Assembly (NCBI RefSeq): GCF_020564935.1
Contig: NZ_JAJCXB010000027.1
Coordinates: 23,501-87,500 of the forward strand
Reading direction: 5' to 3'
DNA from: Streptomyces pinistramenti
GTDB lineage: Bacteria; Actinomycetota; Actinomycetes; Streptomycetales; Streptomycetaceae
Length of the DNA stretch: 64,000 nucleotides
Part shown: one piece after another, positions 42,959-51,545 of the stretch
Numbering within the stretch: position 1 is the first letter of the stretch
Layout: every line of letters begins with the position of its first letter
The notes under the pieces: model-generated
The model's input: only the letters and a program-made list of their open reading frames with translations
Database searches by the model: none
Told to the model about the DNA's origin: nothing
Program-made: the position numbers and the translations under genes

Positions 42959-43510
42959 TCAAAGGTAGGTCCGGTAAGCGGCGAGAACATCGGCCTGCGG
43001 GGCTAGACCGACCCTGGGGATTGTCGGGGTCGCACCCTGACAATCCTCCTTCCGGCGGCGGAGCCCGGCCCGCGCCCGCGGGACCACCGCGAGGTGCGCG
43101 AGGGCCACACCCGCCGTGTTCAGCAGCACCGTGTCGATGTCCGGGACCTGTCCTGGCACCGCGCTCTGCAGCACCTCGATGGACAGCGCGATCATCGCCC
43201 CGGCGAACACCGTGCGGGTCAGCGACACCAGCGGGGAAACGTTCAGACGCCCGGCCGCCAGGGGGAGCAGCACACCCAGCGGTGCCAGCAGCAGCATCGA
43301 GCCGCCCAGATTGTGCAACGCCGCCCACGGCCCGTGCGCCAGCTCGGCGGTGATCGACGCCAGCGGCTTGACATTCGCCGCCGGAACCCACGGCACCGTA
43401 CGGGGCCGCAGCGTCAGCCAGCCGACGGTCAGCAGATGCACCACAAGGAGGAGAAGTCCGGTGGTGCGCATACGGAAGGTGACGGTATCGCCGGGGCCAT
43501 GACGCTGCAC
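42959..43510 (-). CDS. VanZ-family membrane protein
   Basis: 183 residues with four or five membrane helices: TGLLLLVVHLLTVGWLTLRP, GGSMLLLAPLGVLLPLAAG, TVFAGAMIALSIEVLQ and SAVPGQVPDIDTVLLNTAGVALAH. The R-P..N...LF-type and D-(I/V)-D-x-(V/L)-N-T motifs are typical of VanZ-like proteins, first known from teicoplanin resistance but widespread in actinobacteria with no fixed role. Start unclear: GTG 43510 or ATG 43471, neither with a clear ribosome site. Confidence 0.82.
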   Translation of the reverse strand: MQRHGPGDTVTFRMRTTGLLLLVVHLLTVGWLTLRPRTVPWVPAANVKPLASITAELAHGPWAALHNLGGSMLLLAPLGVLLPLAAGRLNVSPLVSLTRTVFAGAMIALSIEVLQSAVPGQVPDIDTVLLNTAGVALAHLAVVPRARAGLRRRKEDCQGATPTIPRVGLAPQADVLAAYRTYL

Positions 43511-43675
43511 ACAGGCCAGGACGCCGGTAGCGGCGGCTACGGTTCCGCCCTGTTGCGCCCGACTTGGCCGGTGGGGGAGGGCGGCTGGGGATGGCCCCGG
43601 CCGGGCGGGTGGAGATGCCCGTGGCCTGGCTACGGCTGGTGGTGGCGACGGCCGTGGCCCGGCGGGCGGCGCCGC

Positions 43676-44383
43676 TCACCGGGGCCCGCCTTTCCCCGGC
43701 ACCGCAACCCCCCAGTCCCCGTTCTGCGCTGTGTCCGGGTGGATGAGTACCTCGGTCGAGCAGGGATAGCGCCGTGGTGCGTCGTCGTCCGGGCCGCCGA
43801 GTACCGCCGTGTGGGTGCGGCCGAGTGCCGGGGCCGCCCCGTAGGTGCAGGCCAGTTGTGCCAGGGCGAACGAGGGCAGGTCGTCGGGGCTGGTGCTCAG
43901 CCGCAGGGTGTCCGCGGGGTCGCCGGCGCGCGGGCCGGCGATCTTCAGGTCCTCGGGGACCGCGGTGCTGAAACCGGCCTCCTCCTCGGCGGGTGTCGGC
44001 GTCTTCTGCAGGGCGCCCAGGAGGGTGCGGGCGGCCCGCAGGCGTTCCGTTCCGGTTGGGGCGGCCGTGGTGCGTGCCACGGCGCGCTGTACGGGTATCA
44101 GCGCCGAGCTGCACACCATGTAGACGGCGGTCCTGACGTCGTCGGGGCGGTCCTGTGCCTTGCCGCCGTCGGCGACCTTGCAGCTCACCCGGGCCGGCGC
44201 CCCGCCGGCGTCCACCGGCACGGAGGTGCCCCGGATGCCGCAGCCGGCCACGGTGAGGGCCAGGGCGCCCGCCAGTACCACGACGGAAGCGCCGCGCCGC
44301 CAGGCGTTCCCATGGCCCCGTTCCAGCACCCGTTCCCGGCCCGCCTGTTCGCGCCCGTCCCCACCCGGTGGGTCATGCCTCAT
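43676..44383 (-). CDS. Lipoprotein of the afsQ operon
   Basis: 235 residues with an Arg-rich leader, hydrophobic core SVVVLAGALALTVAGC and a lipobox Cys near 48, so a membrane-anchored outer protein. The mature part has GGAPARVSCKVADGGK, AVYMVCSSALIPVQ, LRAARTLLGALQKTPTPAEEEAGFSTAVPEDLKIAG and three more Cys-containing blocks. Its ATG overlaps the afsQ2 stop (ATGA), as in the known afsQ1-afsQ2-lipoprotein operon. The outer location suggests it could modulate the sensor kinase. Confidence 0.85.
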   Translation of the reverse strand: MRHDPPGGDGREQAGRERVLERGHGNAWRRGASVVVLAGALALTVAGCGIRGTSVPVDAGGAPARVSCKVADGGKAQDRPDDVRTAVYMVCSSALIPVQRAVARTTAAPTGTERLRAARTLLGALQKTPTPAEEEAGFSTAVPEDLKIAGPRAGDPADTLRLSTSPDDLPSFALAQLACTYGAAPALGRTHTAVLGGPDDDAPRRYPCSTEVLIHPDTAQNGDWGVAVPGKGGPR

Positions 44384-46263
44384 CGTCCGTTCCCCGTTCC
44401 CGCGCCGTCCGCGCCGGATCCGTTGTCCCGTCCGGCGGCGCCGCCTGTGCCGTCGGTGCCGGGTCCGGTGCTGCGGAGGGCGGCCCGGTTCTGGGTGTTG
44501 CCGCTGCCGTCTCTCGGCCCGCCGCTCTCGACCAGCGGGGAGGCGTCCATCGGGAGGCGCAGGGTGAAGACCGCGCCGCCCTCGGGCAGGTTGGCGGCGA
44601 TGATCTCGCCGCCGTGGATGTGCGCGTTCTCCAGGGCGATCGACAGGCCGAGGCCGCTGCCGGTGGACCGCGGCCGGGACGCGCTCGCCTTGTAGAAGCG
44701 GTCGAAGACGTGCGGCAGCACGTTCTCCGGGATGCCGGGTCCGTGGTCGCGTACCTGGATCACCAGGGAGCCGCCCGCCCGGCTTCCGCCCTCCGGGTGC
44801 TGCGGCGCGTCCGCCGGGGCCGTGTCCTGGCTGCCCTGGGAGGCGGGCGGCACGGCGGAGCTGCCCGTACGGCCCGCTCCGTCCGGGCCGGTCACCGGCG
44901 CGTCCTCGGTGCGTACGGACACCCGTACCGGCGATCCGCCGTGCTTGAGCGCGTTGCCGATGAGGTTCGCGAGGACGACGTCCAGGCGCCGCGGGTCGAG
45001 ATGGGCGACGATGCCGCGCTCGGCGTCCAGTTCGACGGCGTCCAGCCAGGCGCGCGCGTCGATGCAGGCGGTGACCTGGTCGGCGACGTCGACGTCGTCC
45101 AGGACCAGGCGGGCGGTCCCGGCGTCGAAGCGGGTGACCTCCATCAGGTTCTCCACGAGGTCGTTCAGCCGCCGCGTCTCGCTGACCACCAGCTGCACGG
45201 CGGGCGCGATCATCGGGTCGAGGGAGTCGGCCTCCTCCTCCAGCACCTCCGAGACCGCGGTGATCGCCGTCAGCGGTGTCCGCAGTTCGTGCGACATGTC
45301 GGCGACGAACCGCCGCGAGGACTCCTCGCGGGCGCTCAGTTCCTGCACCCGCTGCTCGACCTGTTCCGCCGTGCGGTTGAACGTTCGTGACAGGTCGGCG
45401 AGTTCATCCGTTCCGGTGACCCGCAGCCGGGTTTCGAGGCGGCCCTCGCCGAGTTGCCGTGCCGCGTGGCCCAGGCGCTGTACGGGCCGCAGGACGGTGG
45501 TCGCGGCCGCCTGCGCCAGCAGCGCGGAGCCGACCAGTGCCAGCGCGGTGGCGATGCCCAGCGACCAGGCCAGCGAGTTGAGGTCCTGCCGCTCGGTGGC
45601 CAGCGACTTCATCATGTAGCCGGTCGGGCCGCCGCCGATCACCTTCGCGCCGGCCACCAGGTACGGGGTGTCATCGGCTTCCCTGCGCTGCCAGTACAGG
45701 TGGTGCGGGTAGCGGTTCGCGTCGTCCACCGGGCGCACGGTGTCGACGGCCTTGCGCAGCGACGCCGGCACGGTCTTGAGCGTCAGCAGGTTCTTGTCGG
45801 TGGTGGCCGCGCAGTCCTTGCCCTCGGAGTCCACCCCGATCAGCAGCACGGTGTAGTTCTGCGGCCCGGCCGCCATCTGCCGTGCGGCGTCCTGGAGTTC
45901 GGCGCACCGCGGGCGCAGCGGCAGCGAACCGGCGCGCTCGTCCAGGGCCTTGCGGAAGTCCTTGAGCACGGCGTTCTGGGTGCGGTCGAGGACGGTGTTG
46001 CGGTTGAGCCAGTACGCGATGCCGGAAGCGGAGACCGCGGCGGTCAGTGCGACCAGGGCGAAGACGAACACCAGGCGCACCCGCAGGCTCGTCCAGCGCA
46101 GCAGCCCCGAGGCCCGGCGCAGGGCCCGCAGCAGCGGCCTTGTCTTGTCGCGGGTGGCGCCCGCCGGGCGGTCCGCGTCCGCCGCGGTGCGCGGGCCGTT
46201 GCCCGTCTCCGCCGCCCCGCCCTGCGTTCTGCCGCTGCCGTTCCCGGATGAGCGGTCGGTCAC
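44380..46263 (-). CDS. afsQ2: Sensor histidine kinase AfsQ2
   Basis: 627 residues: low-complexity cytoplasmic start, membrane helix at about 65-85 (LVFVFALVALTAAVSASGIAYWL), an outer sensor region to about 225 containing YPHHLYWQRREADDTPYLVAG, second helix (~230-260), HAMP, then HisKA with FVADMSHELRTPL (His325), and ATPase boxes NALKHGG (N), RDHGPGIP (G1) and GSGLGLSI (G2). The C-terminal tail is Gly/Ser-rich. It phosphorylates AfsQ1. GTG 46263 overlaps the afsQ1 stop. The pair is a known pleiotropic regulator of antibiotic production and nitrogen-linked development in S. coelicolor. Confidence 0.95.
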   Translation of the reverse strand: MTDRSSGNGSGRTQGGAAETGNGPRTAADADRPAGATRDKTRPLLRALRRASGLLRWTSLRVRLVFVFALVALTAAVSASGIAYWLNRNTVLDRTQNAVLKDFRKALDERAGSLPLRPRCAELQDAARQMAAGPQNYTVLLIGVDSEGKDCAATTDKNLLTLKTVPASLRKAVDTVRPVDDANRYPHHLYWQRREADDTPYLVAGAKVIGGGPTGYMMKSLATERQDLNSLAWSLGIATALALVGSALLAQAAATTVLRPVQRLGHAARQLGEGRLETRLRVTGTDELADLSRTFNRTAEQVEQRVQELSAREESSRRFVADMSHELRTPLTAITAVSEVLEEEADSLDPMIAPAVQLVVSETRRLNDLVENLMEVTRFDAGTARLVLDDVDVADQVTACIDARAWLDAVELDAERGIVAHLDPRRLDVVLANLIGNALKHGGSPVRVSVRTEDAPVTGPDGAGRTGSSAVPPASQGSQDTAPADAPQHPEGGSRAGGSLVIQVRDHGPGIPENVLPHVFDRFYKASASRPRSTGSGLGLSIALENAHIHGGEIIAANLPEGGAVFTLRLPMDASPLVESGGPRDGSGNTQNRAALRSTGPGTDGTGGAAGRDNGSGADGAGTGNGR

Positions 46264-46946
46264 TGCGGGGTGTCCAGCCGGTAGCCGACGCCGCGGACCG
46301 TGCGGATCAGGGTCGGCGATGACGGTACGTCCTCCACCTTGGCGCGCAGCCGCTGCACGCAGGCGTCCACCAGGCGCGAGTCGCCGAGATAGTCGTGCTC
46401 CCACACCAGCCGCAGCAACTGCTGCCGGGACAGGGCCTGTCCCGGTCGGCGGCTCAGCTCCAGCAGCAACCGCAGTTCGGTGGGCGTCAGTTGCAGGTCC
46501 TCGCCGTTCTTGGTGACCGTCATCGCCGAACGGTCGATCACCAGTGAGCCGAAGGTCGCGGAGTCGCTGGACTCGCGTTCGCCGCGGCGCAGCACGGCCC
46601 GGATCCGGGCGTCCAACACCCGTCCCTGGACCGGCTTGACGACATAGTCGTCCGCTCCTGACTCCAGGCCCACCACGACATCGATGTCGTCGTTGCGCGC
46701 GGTGAGCAGGATGATGGGCAGTTGGTCCGTACGCCTGATCCGCCGGCACACCTCGAAACCGTCGATGCCCGGCAGCATCACATCCAGCACGATCAGGTCA
46801 GGGCGCTGCTCACGCAGCAGCTTCAGGCCGTCCTCGCCCGTCGCCGCGGTCACCACACGATGACCTTGGCGCGACAGCGAGAGTTCGAGAGCCGTGCGGA
46901 TGGCGTCGTCGTCCTCGATCAGCAACAGGAAAGGCACAGCAGCCAT
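46260..46946 (-). CDS. afsQ1: Response regulator AfsQ1
   Basis: 228 residues of the OmpR/PhoB class: receiver FLLLIEDDDAIRTALELS with phosphoacceptor Asp55 in LIVLDVMLPG and Lys in DDYVVKPVQG, then a winged-helix DNA-binding domain (LTPTELRLLLELSRRPGQALSRQQLLRLVWEHDY, VDACVQRLRAKVE, IRTVRGVGYRL). I recognise it as AfsQ1 because most of the sequence matches the S. coelicolor protein from memory. ATG 46946 is preferred over the longer open frame to 47120. A GTnAC-N6-GTnAC site lies 96 bp upstream, between it and sigQ. Confidence 0.96.
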   Translation of the reverse strand: MAAVPFLLLIEDDDAIRTALELSLSRQGHRVVTAATGEDGLKLLREQRPDLIVLDVMLPGIDGFEVCRRIRRTDQLPIILLTARNDDIDVVVGLESGADDYVVKPVQGRVLDARIRAVLRRGERESSDSATFGSLVIDRSAMTVTKNGEDLQLTPTELRLLLELSRRPGQALSRQQLLRLVWEHDYLGDSRLVDACVQRLRAKVEDVPSSPTLIRTVRGVGYRLDTPQ

Positions 46947-47041
46947 TCTGGCCCATGGGGCGCCGCCGCATCGACCGGTGGGGCCCCCTCCCCCCGTGCA
47001 TCTCACGCGCACCGCCGGTTCCTCGCGTCTCTCCGTCCCCT

Positions 47042-47057
47042 GTGACAGGGCTGTGAC
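47042..47057. promoter_or_regulatory. AfsQ1 binding site between afsQ1 and sigQ
   Basis: GTGACAGGGCTGTGAC is an exact match to the reported AfsQ1 consensus GTnAC-N6-GTnAC and lies in the shared promoter region, so AfsQ1 probably controls sigQ, itself, or both. Confidence 0.8.
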
Positions 47058-47164
47058 AGTCGGCGGACAACGCGATGAAACTGGGTTGGCAATGTTCTTG
47101 GCACCGGGAGGGATCACCACCCGGAACAGCCGGGAGACCAGGCTCTACCGACGGGGGGCGCGAG

Positions 47165-47959
47165 ATGAACACACTGCACGGAACCACCACCAGCGCAGTA
47201 ATCACGCGTCTCCACGACGTGACACGAGCCGCTGAGAAGTCCGGTGCCGTGAGCCTACGGGGGTGCGCTCGCGGCACCGGGCGTCAACGGCCGCCGTACA
47301 TGGTGGCCGTCGACGCTCCGGCGAACGGATGCCACGGGGCATCCGCCGCCGACGGGGGGCACGACGAGGCCGCCAGGGGAAACCAGGGGAACACCGGGGC
47401 GGTCCCTTACGGGGAGGGCAGGTCGAAGACGCCGGAGGCCGAAGCGGCCTTCACCGCCTACGTCCAGGAGCGCCGCGCCTCCCTCTACGCCACCGCCTAC
47501 CACCTGACCGGCGACCGTTACGAGGCCGAGGACCTGCTGCAGAGCGCACTGTTCTCGACCTACCGCGCCTGGGACCGGATCAGCGACAAGGCGGCGCTGG
47601 GCGGCTACCTGCGGCGCACGATGACCAACCTGCACATCAGCGCCTGGCGCCGGCGCAAGCTCAACGAATACCCGACCGAGGAACTGCCGGAGACGGCGGC
47701 CGACGTGGACGCGATGCGCGGTACGGAACTGCGCGCCGTGCTGTGGCAGGCACTGGCCCGGCTCCCCGAGCCGCAGCGCACGATGCTCGTCCTGCGCTAC
47801 TACGAAGGCCGTACGGATCCGGAGATCGCGGACATTCTGAACATCAGTGTCGGCACGGTGAAGTCCAGCATCTGGCGCTCGCTGCGCCGGCTGCGCGAGG
47901 ACGAGGTCCTCAGCTTCGGCCGTGACGAGGAGGAGTCCTTCGGCGAGCTGGTGGCCTGA
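47165..47959 (+). CDS. sigQ: ECF sigma factor SigQ
   Basis: 264 residues. A long variable N-terminal part (~95 residues, with RGCARGTGRQRPPYMVAVDAP) precedes sigma region 2 (EAAFTAYVQERRASLYATAYHLTGDRYEAEDLLQSALFSTYRAWDRI) and region 4 (LPEPQRTMLVLRYYEGRTDPEIADILNISVGTVKSSIWRSLRRLRE), a SigE/SigM-like group. It is divergent from afsQ1, as in S. coelicolor where SigQ opposes AfsQ1 effects. GGGGGGCGCGAG lies just upstream of ATG 47165. Confidence 0.93.
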   Translation: MNTLHGTTTSAVITRLHDVTRAAEKSGAVSLRGCARGTGRQRPPYMVAVDAPANGCHGASAADGGHDEAARGNQGNTGAVPYGEGRSKTPEAEAAFTAYVQERRASLYATAYHLTGDRYEAEDLLQSALFSTYRAWDRISDKAALGGYLRRTMTNLHISAWRRRKLNEYPTEELPETAADVDAMRGTELRAVLWQALARLPEPQRTMLVLRYYEGRTDPEIADILNISVGTVKSSIWRSLRRLREDEVLSFGRDEEESFGELVA

Positions 47960-48024
47960 AGGACGGGGGAAGAGCCCGAGGGGAAAAGGGATACGGGGGA
48001 AGTACGGGGGAGTACAGGGGAATC

Positions 48025-48065
48025 GAAGCGGGTCCGGCAGCCGGGGGGCTGTCCGGACCCGCTTC
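48025..48065. terminator. Terminator between sigQ and the OsmC gene
   Basis: GAAGCGGGTCCGG and its complement (13-bp arms) with additional pairing inside, between convergent genes. Confidence 0.75.
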
Positions 48066-48114
48066 TGCATGACTGTCCCTGCGTCCGTCCTGCCCTCGTC
48101 GCAGGACGGGACGT

Positions 48115-48600
48115 TCAGGACTCCTGCGGCGCCGTCACCACCGGCTCGTGCAGTACCGGGAAGCTGACCGAGTTCGCGATGAAGCACTTCTCGTGCGCCG
48201 TGCCGTGCAGCGCGAGTGCCCGCTCCCGCATCTGTGCCGACGCCACCTCGACCCGCGGCCGCAGCACCACTTCGGTGAACCTGCCCCCGCCGGCGCCGTC
48301 CTCCGTCATCGTGCCGTCCGCCGTGTCCTCGTACGCCGTGACCACCACGCCGCCCAGCGCGCACAGCGCGAGATAGCTCAGCATGTGGCACTGGGCGAGC
48401 GAGGCGAGCAGCAGCTGTTCGGGGTTCCAGCGGTCCGTGGTGCCACGGAAGGCGGGGTCGGCGGTGCCGGGCAGCGGCGGCGGGCCTTCGGCGGTCACTT
48501 CGTGGTCGCGGCCGTACGCGCGGTAGGTGCCGGTGCCCGAACCGGTGTTGCCGGTCCAGGCGACGTGCGTGCGGTAGGCGTGCTGTGCGGTCCTCGGCAT
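48115..48600 (-). CDS. OsmC-family peroxide/thiol reductase
   Basis: 161 residues. OsmC fold marks: HVAWTGNTGSGTGTYRAYGRDHEV, RWNPEQLLLASLAQCHMLSYLALC (peroxidatic Cys in AQCHM), and AHEKCFIANSVSFPVLHEP with the second Cys. Arg and Glu are placed as in Ohr/OsmC peroxidases of organic hydroperoxides. ATG 48600 has GAGGGGAC 8 bases upstream; the frame opens 19 codons further without one. No OhrR regulator is adjacent. Confidence 0.9.
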   Translation of the reverse strand: MPRTAQHAYRTHVAWTGNTGSGTGTYRAYGRDHEVTAEGPPPLPGTADPAFRGTTDRWNPEQLLLASLAQCHMLSYLALCALGGVVVTAYEDTADGTMTEDGAGGGRFTEVVLRPRVEVASAQMRERALALHGTAHEKCFIANSVSFPVLHEPVVTAPQES

Positions 48601-48671
48601 GGTCTGCGTCCCCTCGTCGTCCTCGCGCTCCCGCCCCGTCCGCCGGGACCGGGGCACCGGAACTCAGGAGC

Positions 48672-49361
48672 CTACGGGGCCGCCCCCGGTTCGCCGCCGC
48701 AGCTGGGCACCGTGGAGGCGGCACCCGCCGCCACCGGTTTTGCCGTCCGGGCCGCGGATATCCGGGCCAGTGCCTCGGGGCCGGCACAGGGATGCGCGCC
48801 GAGGGCGGACTGCCGGGCCACCACGGACCGTTCGGCGCGCAGCAGGCGCAGGCCACGACGGACCAGGTACGGCGCCGGCTTGCGACCCTCGCGCAGATCG
48901 CGCAGCAGCCGGCGGCGGAAGGTCGTGACGGGGCTGCCGCACAGGCACAGCGCGTCGGCCAGCAGCCCGGCGTCCCGGCAGTGCGTGATGACGTCGGCCG
49001 CGAAGATGCCCTCCGCGATGAACAGCGGCGCCCCGCCGGTCTCCAGGACCGACGCGCCGACCCGGGCGCTGGCCGCGATGTCGTACACCGGCACCGTGCT
49101 GCGCCCGCCGTGGCACAGCGCGTCGATGGCGTCGGTGGCGGCGCCCGCGTCCCAGGAGAGCGGCGAGTCCCAGTCCGCGCCGCCGCCGTCCGGCAGCTGT
49201 GGCAGGCCCGGGTCCGTGGCCTCCTTGTAGAAGTCGTCGAGGTTGAGCACGGGGAGGCCGGTGCGGGCGGCGAGGGACGACTTGCCGGAGCCGGACGGGC
49301 CGGTCAGCAGGACGACGCGGGCGGCGGGCGGCCGGGCGGGGGACTGGAGGCTCACGGGCAC
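48672..49361 (-). CDS. Uridine-kinase-like P-loop kinase
   Basis: 229 residues. Walker A VLLTGPSGSGKSSLAARTGLPVLNLDDFYKEATDPGLPQ, then WDSPLSWDAGAATDAIDAL, PVYDIAASARVG and FIAEGIFAADVI match the uridine kinase / phosphoribulokinase group, which phosphorylates uridine or cytidine with NTP. The C-terminal RRRLLRDLREGRKPAPYLVRRG is typical of the actinobacterial variant. A GTG pair (49361 and 49355) gives plausible starts; no clear ribosome site. With the nucleoside genes in the window it would return nucleosides to the nucleotide pool, but it lacks the shared operator. Confidence 0.82.
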   Translation of the reverse strand: MPVSLQSPARPPAARVVLLTGPSGSGKSSLAARTGLPVLNLDDFYKEATDPGLPQLPDGGGADWDSPLSWDAGAATDAIDALCHGGRSTVPVYDIAASARVGASVLETGGAPLFIAEGIFAADVITHCRDAGLLADALCLCGSPVTTFRRRLLRDLREGRKPAPYLVRRGLRLLRAERSVVARQSALGAHPCAGPEALARISAARTAKPVAAGAASTVPSCGGEPGAAP

Positions 49362-49527
49362 CCATTGTCGCGCATGGAGCCGTCCGGGCCATCCCTCGTG
49401 CACGCGCTGGATCGCACACTCCGGCTCAACTACTCTGTGCAGTCGACCGATTACCCGGACGGGCTCCGCTCCCCGTAGCAGGGACCGCCCCGGGGGAACT
49501 CTCAATCTCACAGGCAGGTGGCAGTAC

Positions 49528-49920
49528 ATGGCCTCGCACGCACGTCCCAAGCCCAGCCGCATCCCGCGTTCGCTCCTGCGCGCCGGGCTCACGGTCTCCG
49601 CTGCGGGTGCCGCGCTCGCGGCAGGCGGCACGGCACACGCCGAGGTGGTCCCGGTGTCGTCGGCCGACACCAACGCCACCGCTTCGGCGCTGTCCGGCGC
49701 GCTGACGACCTCCCTGGGGGGCGCCGTCAACCCGGTCAGGAACCTTCAGCTGAATCCGCTGGCCAAGACCCCGGTCGACCCGCTGACCAACGGCGTCGGC
49801 ACCCAGGTCGCCGACTTCAAGCCGGTCGGCACCGAACTCCTCACCGGCACCCTCTCCCGGGGCGGCGCCCTCAAGGACCTCCCGCTGGTCGGCAAGGTCA
49901 CCCGGATCCTGCCGGGGTGA
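49528..49920 (+). CDS. Small exported protein B
   Basis: 130 residues with a signal peptide (SRIPRSLLRAGLTVSAAGAALAAGGTAHA, cleavage near 40). The mature part is Leu/Thr/Gly-rich: ATASALSGALTTSLGGAVNPVRNLQLNPLAKTPVDPLTNGVGTQVADFKPVGTELLTGTLSRGGALKDLPLVG, without Cys. AGGTGG precedes ATG 49528. It resembles small exported protein A (42350) in plan and ending. Function unknown. Confidence 0.75.
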   Translation: MASHARPKPSRIPRSLLRAGLTVSAAGAALAAGGTAHAEVVPVSSADTNATASALSGALTTSLGGAVNPVRNLQLNPLAKTPVDPLTNGVGTQVADFKPVGTELLTGTLSRGGALKDLPLVGKVTRILPG

Positions 49921-49933
49921 GGGCGGCCGCCCC

Positions 49934-49958
49934 GGCCGTGCGTGAGAGACGTACGGCC
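49934..49958. terminator. Hairpin after small exported protein B
   Basis: GGCCGTGCGT and ACGTACGGCC pair with one mismatch around a 5-base loop. Confidence 0.55.
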
Positions 49959-49987
49959 CGGTGCGGCACGGTCATGTCCCGTCCGGC

Positions 49988-50558
49988 TCAGGCTCCTTGG
50001 TGGCAGGCGGCGACGAACGCCTCCATGTGCTTGCGTACCGCGCTGCCCAGGGCGATCCATGAACCGTCGGTGAACCCGACGTCGAACCGGCCACGGCCGC
50101 CGACGGCCTTCGGATGCGCGGTCACCCGGGCGATGTCCGTACGCGGCACCGCCACCCCCAGATCCCACTGCGGAGTGGTGTTCCGCCAGCTGGTGTTGCG
50201 GTCCACCAGCAGGATCAGCCGGCGGTCGGTCATCGCCTGACGCCGGGGCGTGCCACCGGCGTTGGTCAGGTCGACGAGAAAACGGCCCGCGATGCTGTGC
50301 CAGCCCGCTGACGAGGCGGTTGTTGCTCACCGCCCCCAGCGGCCTGGCGACCGCCCCGAGTGCGCTGCCCACGTCCTCCTGGCGCTCCTCGTAGTCCTTG
50401 CTGATCCCGTCCGCTTCCGGCAGCTTGCCGAACGCCTCGCGGGCCACCTTGTGCGCGCCGAGACTGCTGCGCAGCGCGCGCAGTTTCTCCGCCCGCTCGT
50501 CCGAAGACCTGGCGAACGTGTGCAAGGCGTCCTGGGCAGCGGTGAATTGGTCCGCCAC
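49988..50558 (-). pseudogene. Conserved-hypothetical gene broken by a one-base frameshift
   Basis: Two frames join into one protein of about 189 residues. The first reads VADQFTAAQDALHTFARSS ... ALGAVARPLGAVSNNRLVSGLA from GTG 50558 (GGGGGAG upstream). The second reads SIAGRFLVDLTNAGG ... MTDRRLILLVDRNTSWRN ... GSWIALGSAVRKHMEAFVAACHQG to the stop at 49988. Dropping one base near 50298 (GCTGTGCCAGC on the plus strand) restores LVSGLASIAGRFLVD without a gap, and the span is 3n+1. This is either a real recent mutation or a sequencing error. The product looks like a helical N-terminus with a PH-like beta domain; function unknown. Confidence 0.75.
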
Positions 50559-50587
50559 GGATCTCCCCCGATCCGGTGGTCTCTCAC

Positions 50588-50613
50588 GTTCTTGACCGGT
50601 GGTAGTCAAGAAC
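50588..50613. promoter_or_regulatory. Inverted repeat upstream of the frameshifted gene
   Basis: GTTCTTGAC and GTCAAGAAC, 9-bp arms with an 8-base centre, about 30 bases upstream of the GTG start: a candidate operator. Confidence 0.35.
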
Positions 50614-50623
50614 TCGCAAACCC

Positions 50624-50657
50624 GTGCGGGGCCCCACCACAAGGTGAGGCCCCGCAC
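50624..50657 (-). terminator. Terminator after the short ALDH-like gene
   Basis: GTGCGGGGCC arm pairs exactly with GGCCCCGCAC; CACC/GGTG extends it. Ends the deoC-ALDH-ALDH transcript. Confidence 0.65.
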
Positions 50658-50684
50658 AGTGGGTCAGCTGCCGCCGGAACGGGC

Positions 50685-51545
50685 TCAGACACCCATGGGG
50701 TGCCAGACCGTCTTCGTCTCCAGGAAGGAGAGGAGACGGCCGGTGCCGGGGTCGGCGGTCCAGTCCACCGGGCCGGGCCGCAGCACGCGCTTGAGGTTGT
50801 CGGCCGCGGCGACCTCAAGGTCCTTCGCCAACTCGGCGTCCGCGCCCGTCAGGTCGATGGCGTTGACGTCCTGATGGGCGGCGAGCGGAGCCGCGATCTC
50901 GGCCGTACGGCCGGAGAGGACGTTGACGACGCCGCCGGGCAGGTCGGACGTGGCCAGCACCTCGCCCAGCGACAGAGCCGGGAGCGGGGAGTTCTCCGAC
51001 GCCGTGACGACCACGGTGTTGCCGGTGACGACGGCCGGGGCGATCACCGAGACCAGGCCCAGGAAGGACGAGTCCTGCGGGGCCAGGACCGCGACCACGC
51101 CGGTCGGTTCGGGCGAGGAGAGGTTGAAGTACGGGCCGGCGACCGGGTTCGCCGAGCCGGCGATCTGGGCGGCCTTGTCGGACCAGCCCGCGTACCAGAC
51201 CCAGCGGTCAACCGCGGCCTCGACCTGCGCCGCCGCCTTCGGCTTCGACAGCCCCTCGGCGGCGGCCACCTCCGCCGTGAACTGCTCGCGGCGGCCCTCC
51301 AGCATCTCGGCGACGCGGTAGAGGATCTGGCCGCGGTTGTACGCCGTGGCGCCCGACCAGCCGCCGAACGCCTTGCGGGCCGCGACGACGGCGTCCCGCG
51401 CGTCCTTGCGGGAGGACAGCGGCGCGTTGGCGAGCCAGTTGCCCTTGGAGTCGGTCACCTCGTACACCCGCCCGCTCTCGGACCGGGGGAACTTGCCCCC
51501 GACGTACAGCTTGTAGGTCTTGAAGACGGAGAGTCGGTCAGACAT
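50685..51545 (-). CDS. Short aldehyde-dehydrogenase-like protein lacking the catalytic half
   Basis: 286 residues. Clear ALDH N-terminal fold: YKLYVGGKFPRSESGRVYEV, AFGGWSGATAYNRGQILYRVAEML, VWYAGWSDKAAQIAG, PVAGPYFNLSSPEPTGVVAVLAP, AVVTGNTVVVTASENSPLPAL. The protein stops before the region with catalytic Cys (N-x-G-x-x-C) and the usual Glu-Leu-Gly-Gly. It therefore has the cofactor-binding half only. It overlaps the full-length ALDH gene by 8 bases, so the two are translated together. It may form a mixed complex with that enzyme, as an inactive subunit. Confidence 0.85.
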   Translation of the reverse strand: MSDRLSVFKTYKLYVGGKFPRSESGRVYEVTDSKGNWLANAPLSSRKDARDAVVAARKAFGGWSGATAYNRGQILYRVAEMLEGRREQFTAEVAAAEGLSKPKAAAQVEAAVDRWVWYAGWSDKAAQIAGSANPVAGPYFNLSSPEPTGVVAVLAPQDSSFLGLVSVIAPAVVTGNTVVVTASENSPLPALSLGEVLATSDLPGGVVNVLSGRTAEIAAPLAAHQDVNAIDLTGADAELAKDLEVAAADNLKRVLRPGPVDWTADPGTGRLLSFLETKTVWHPMGV

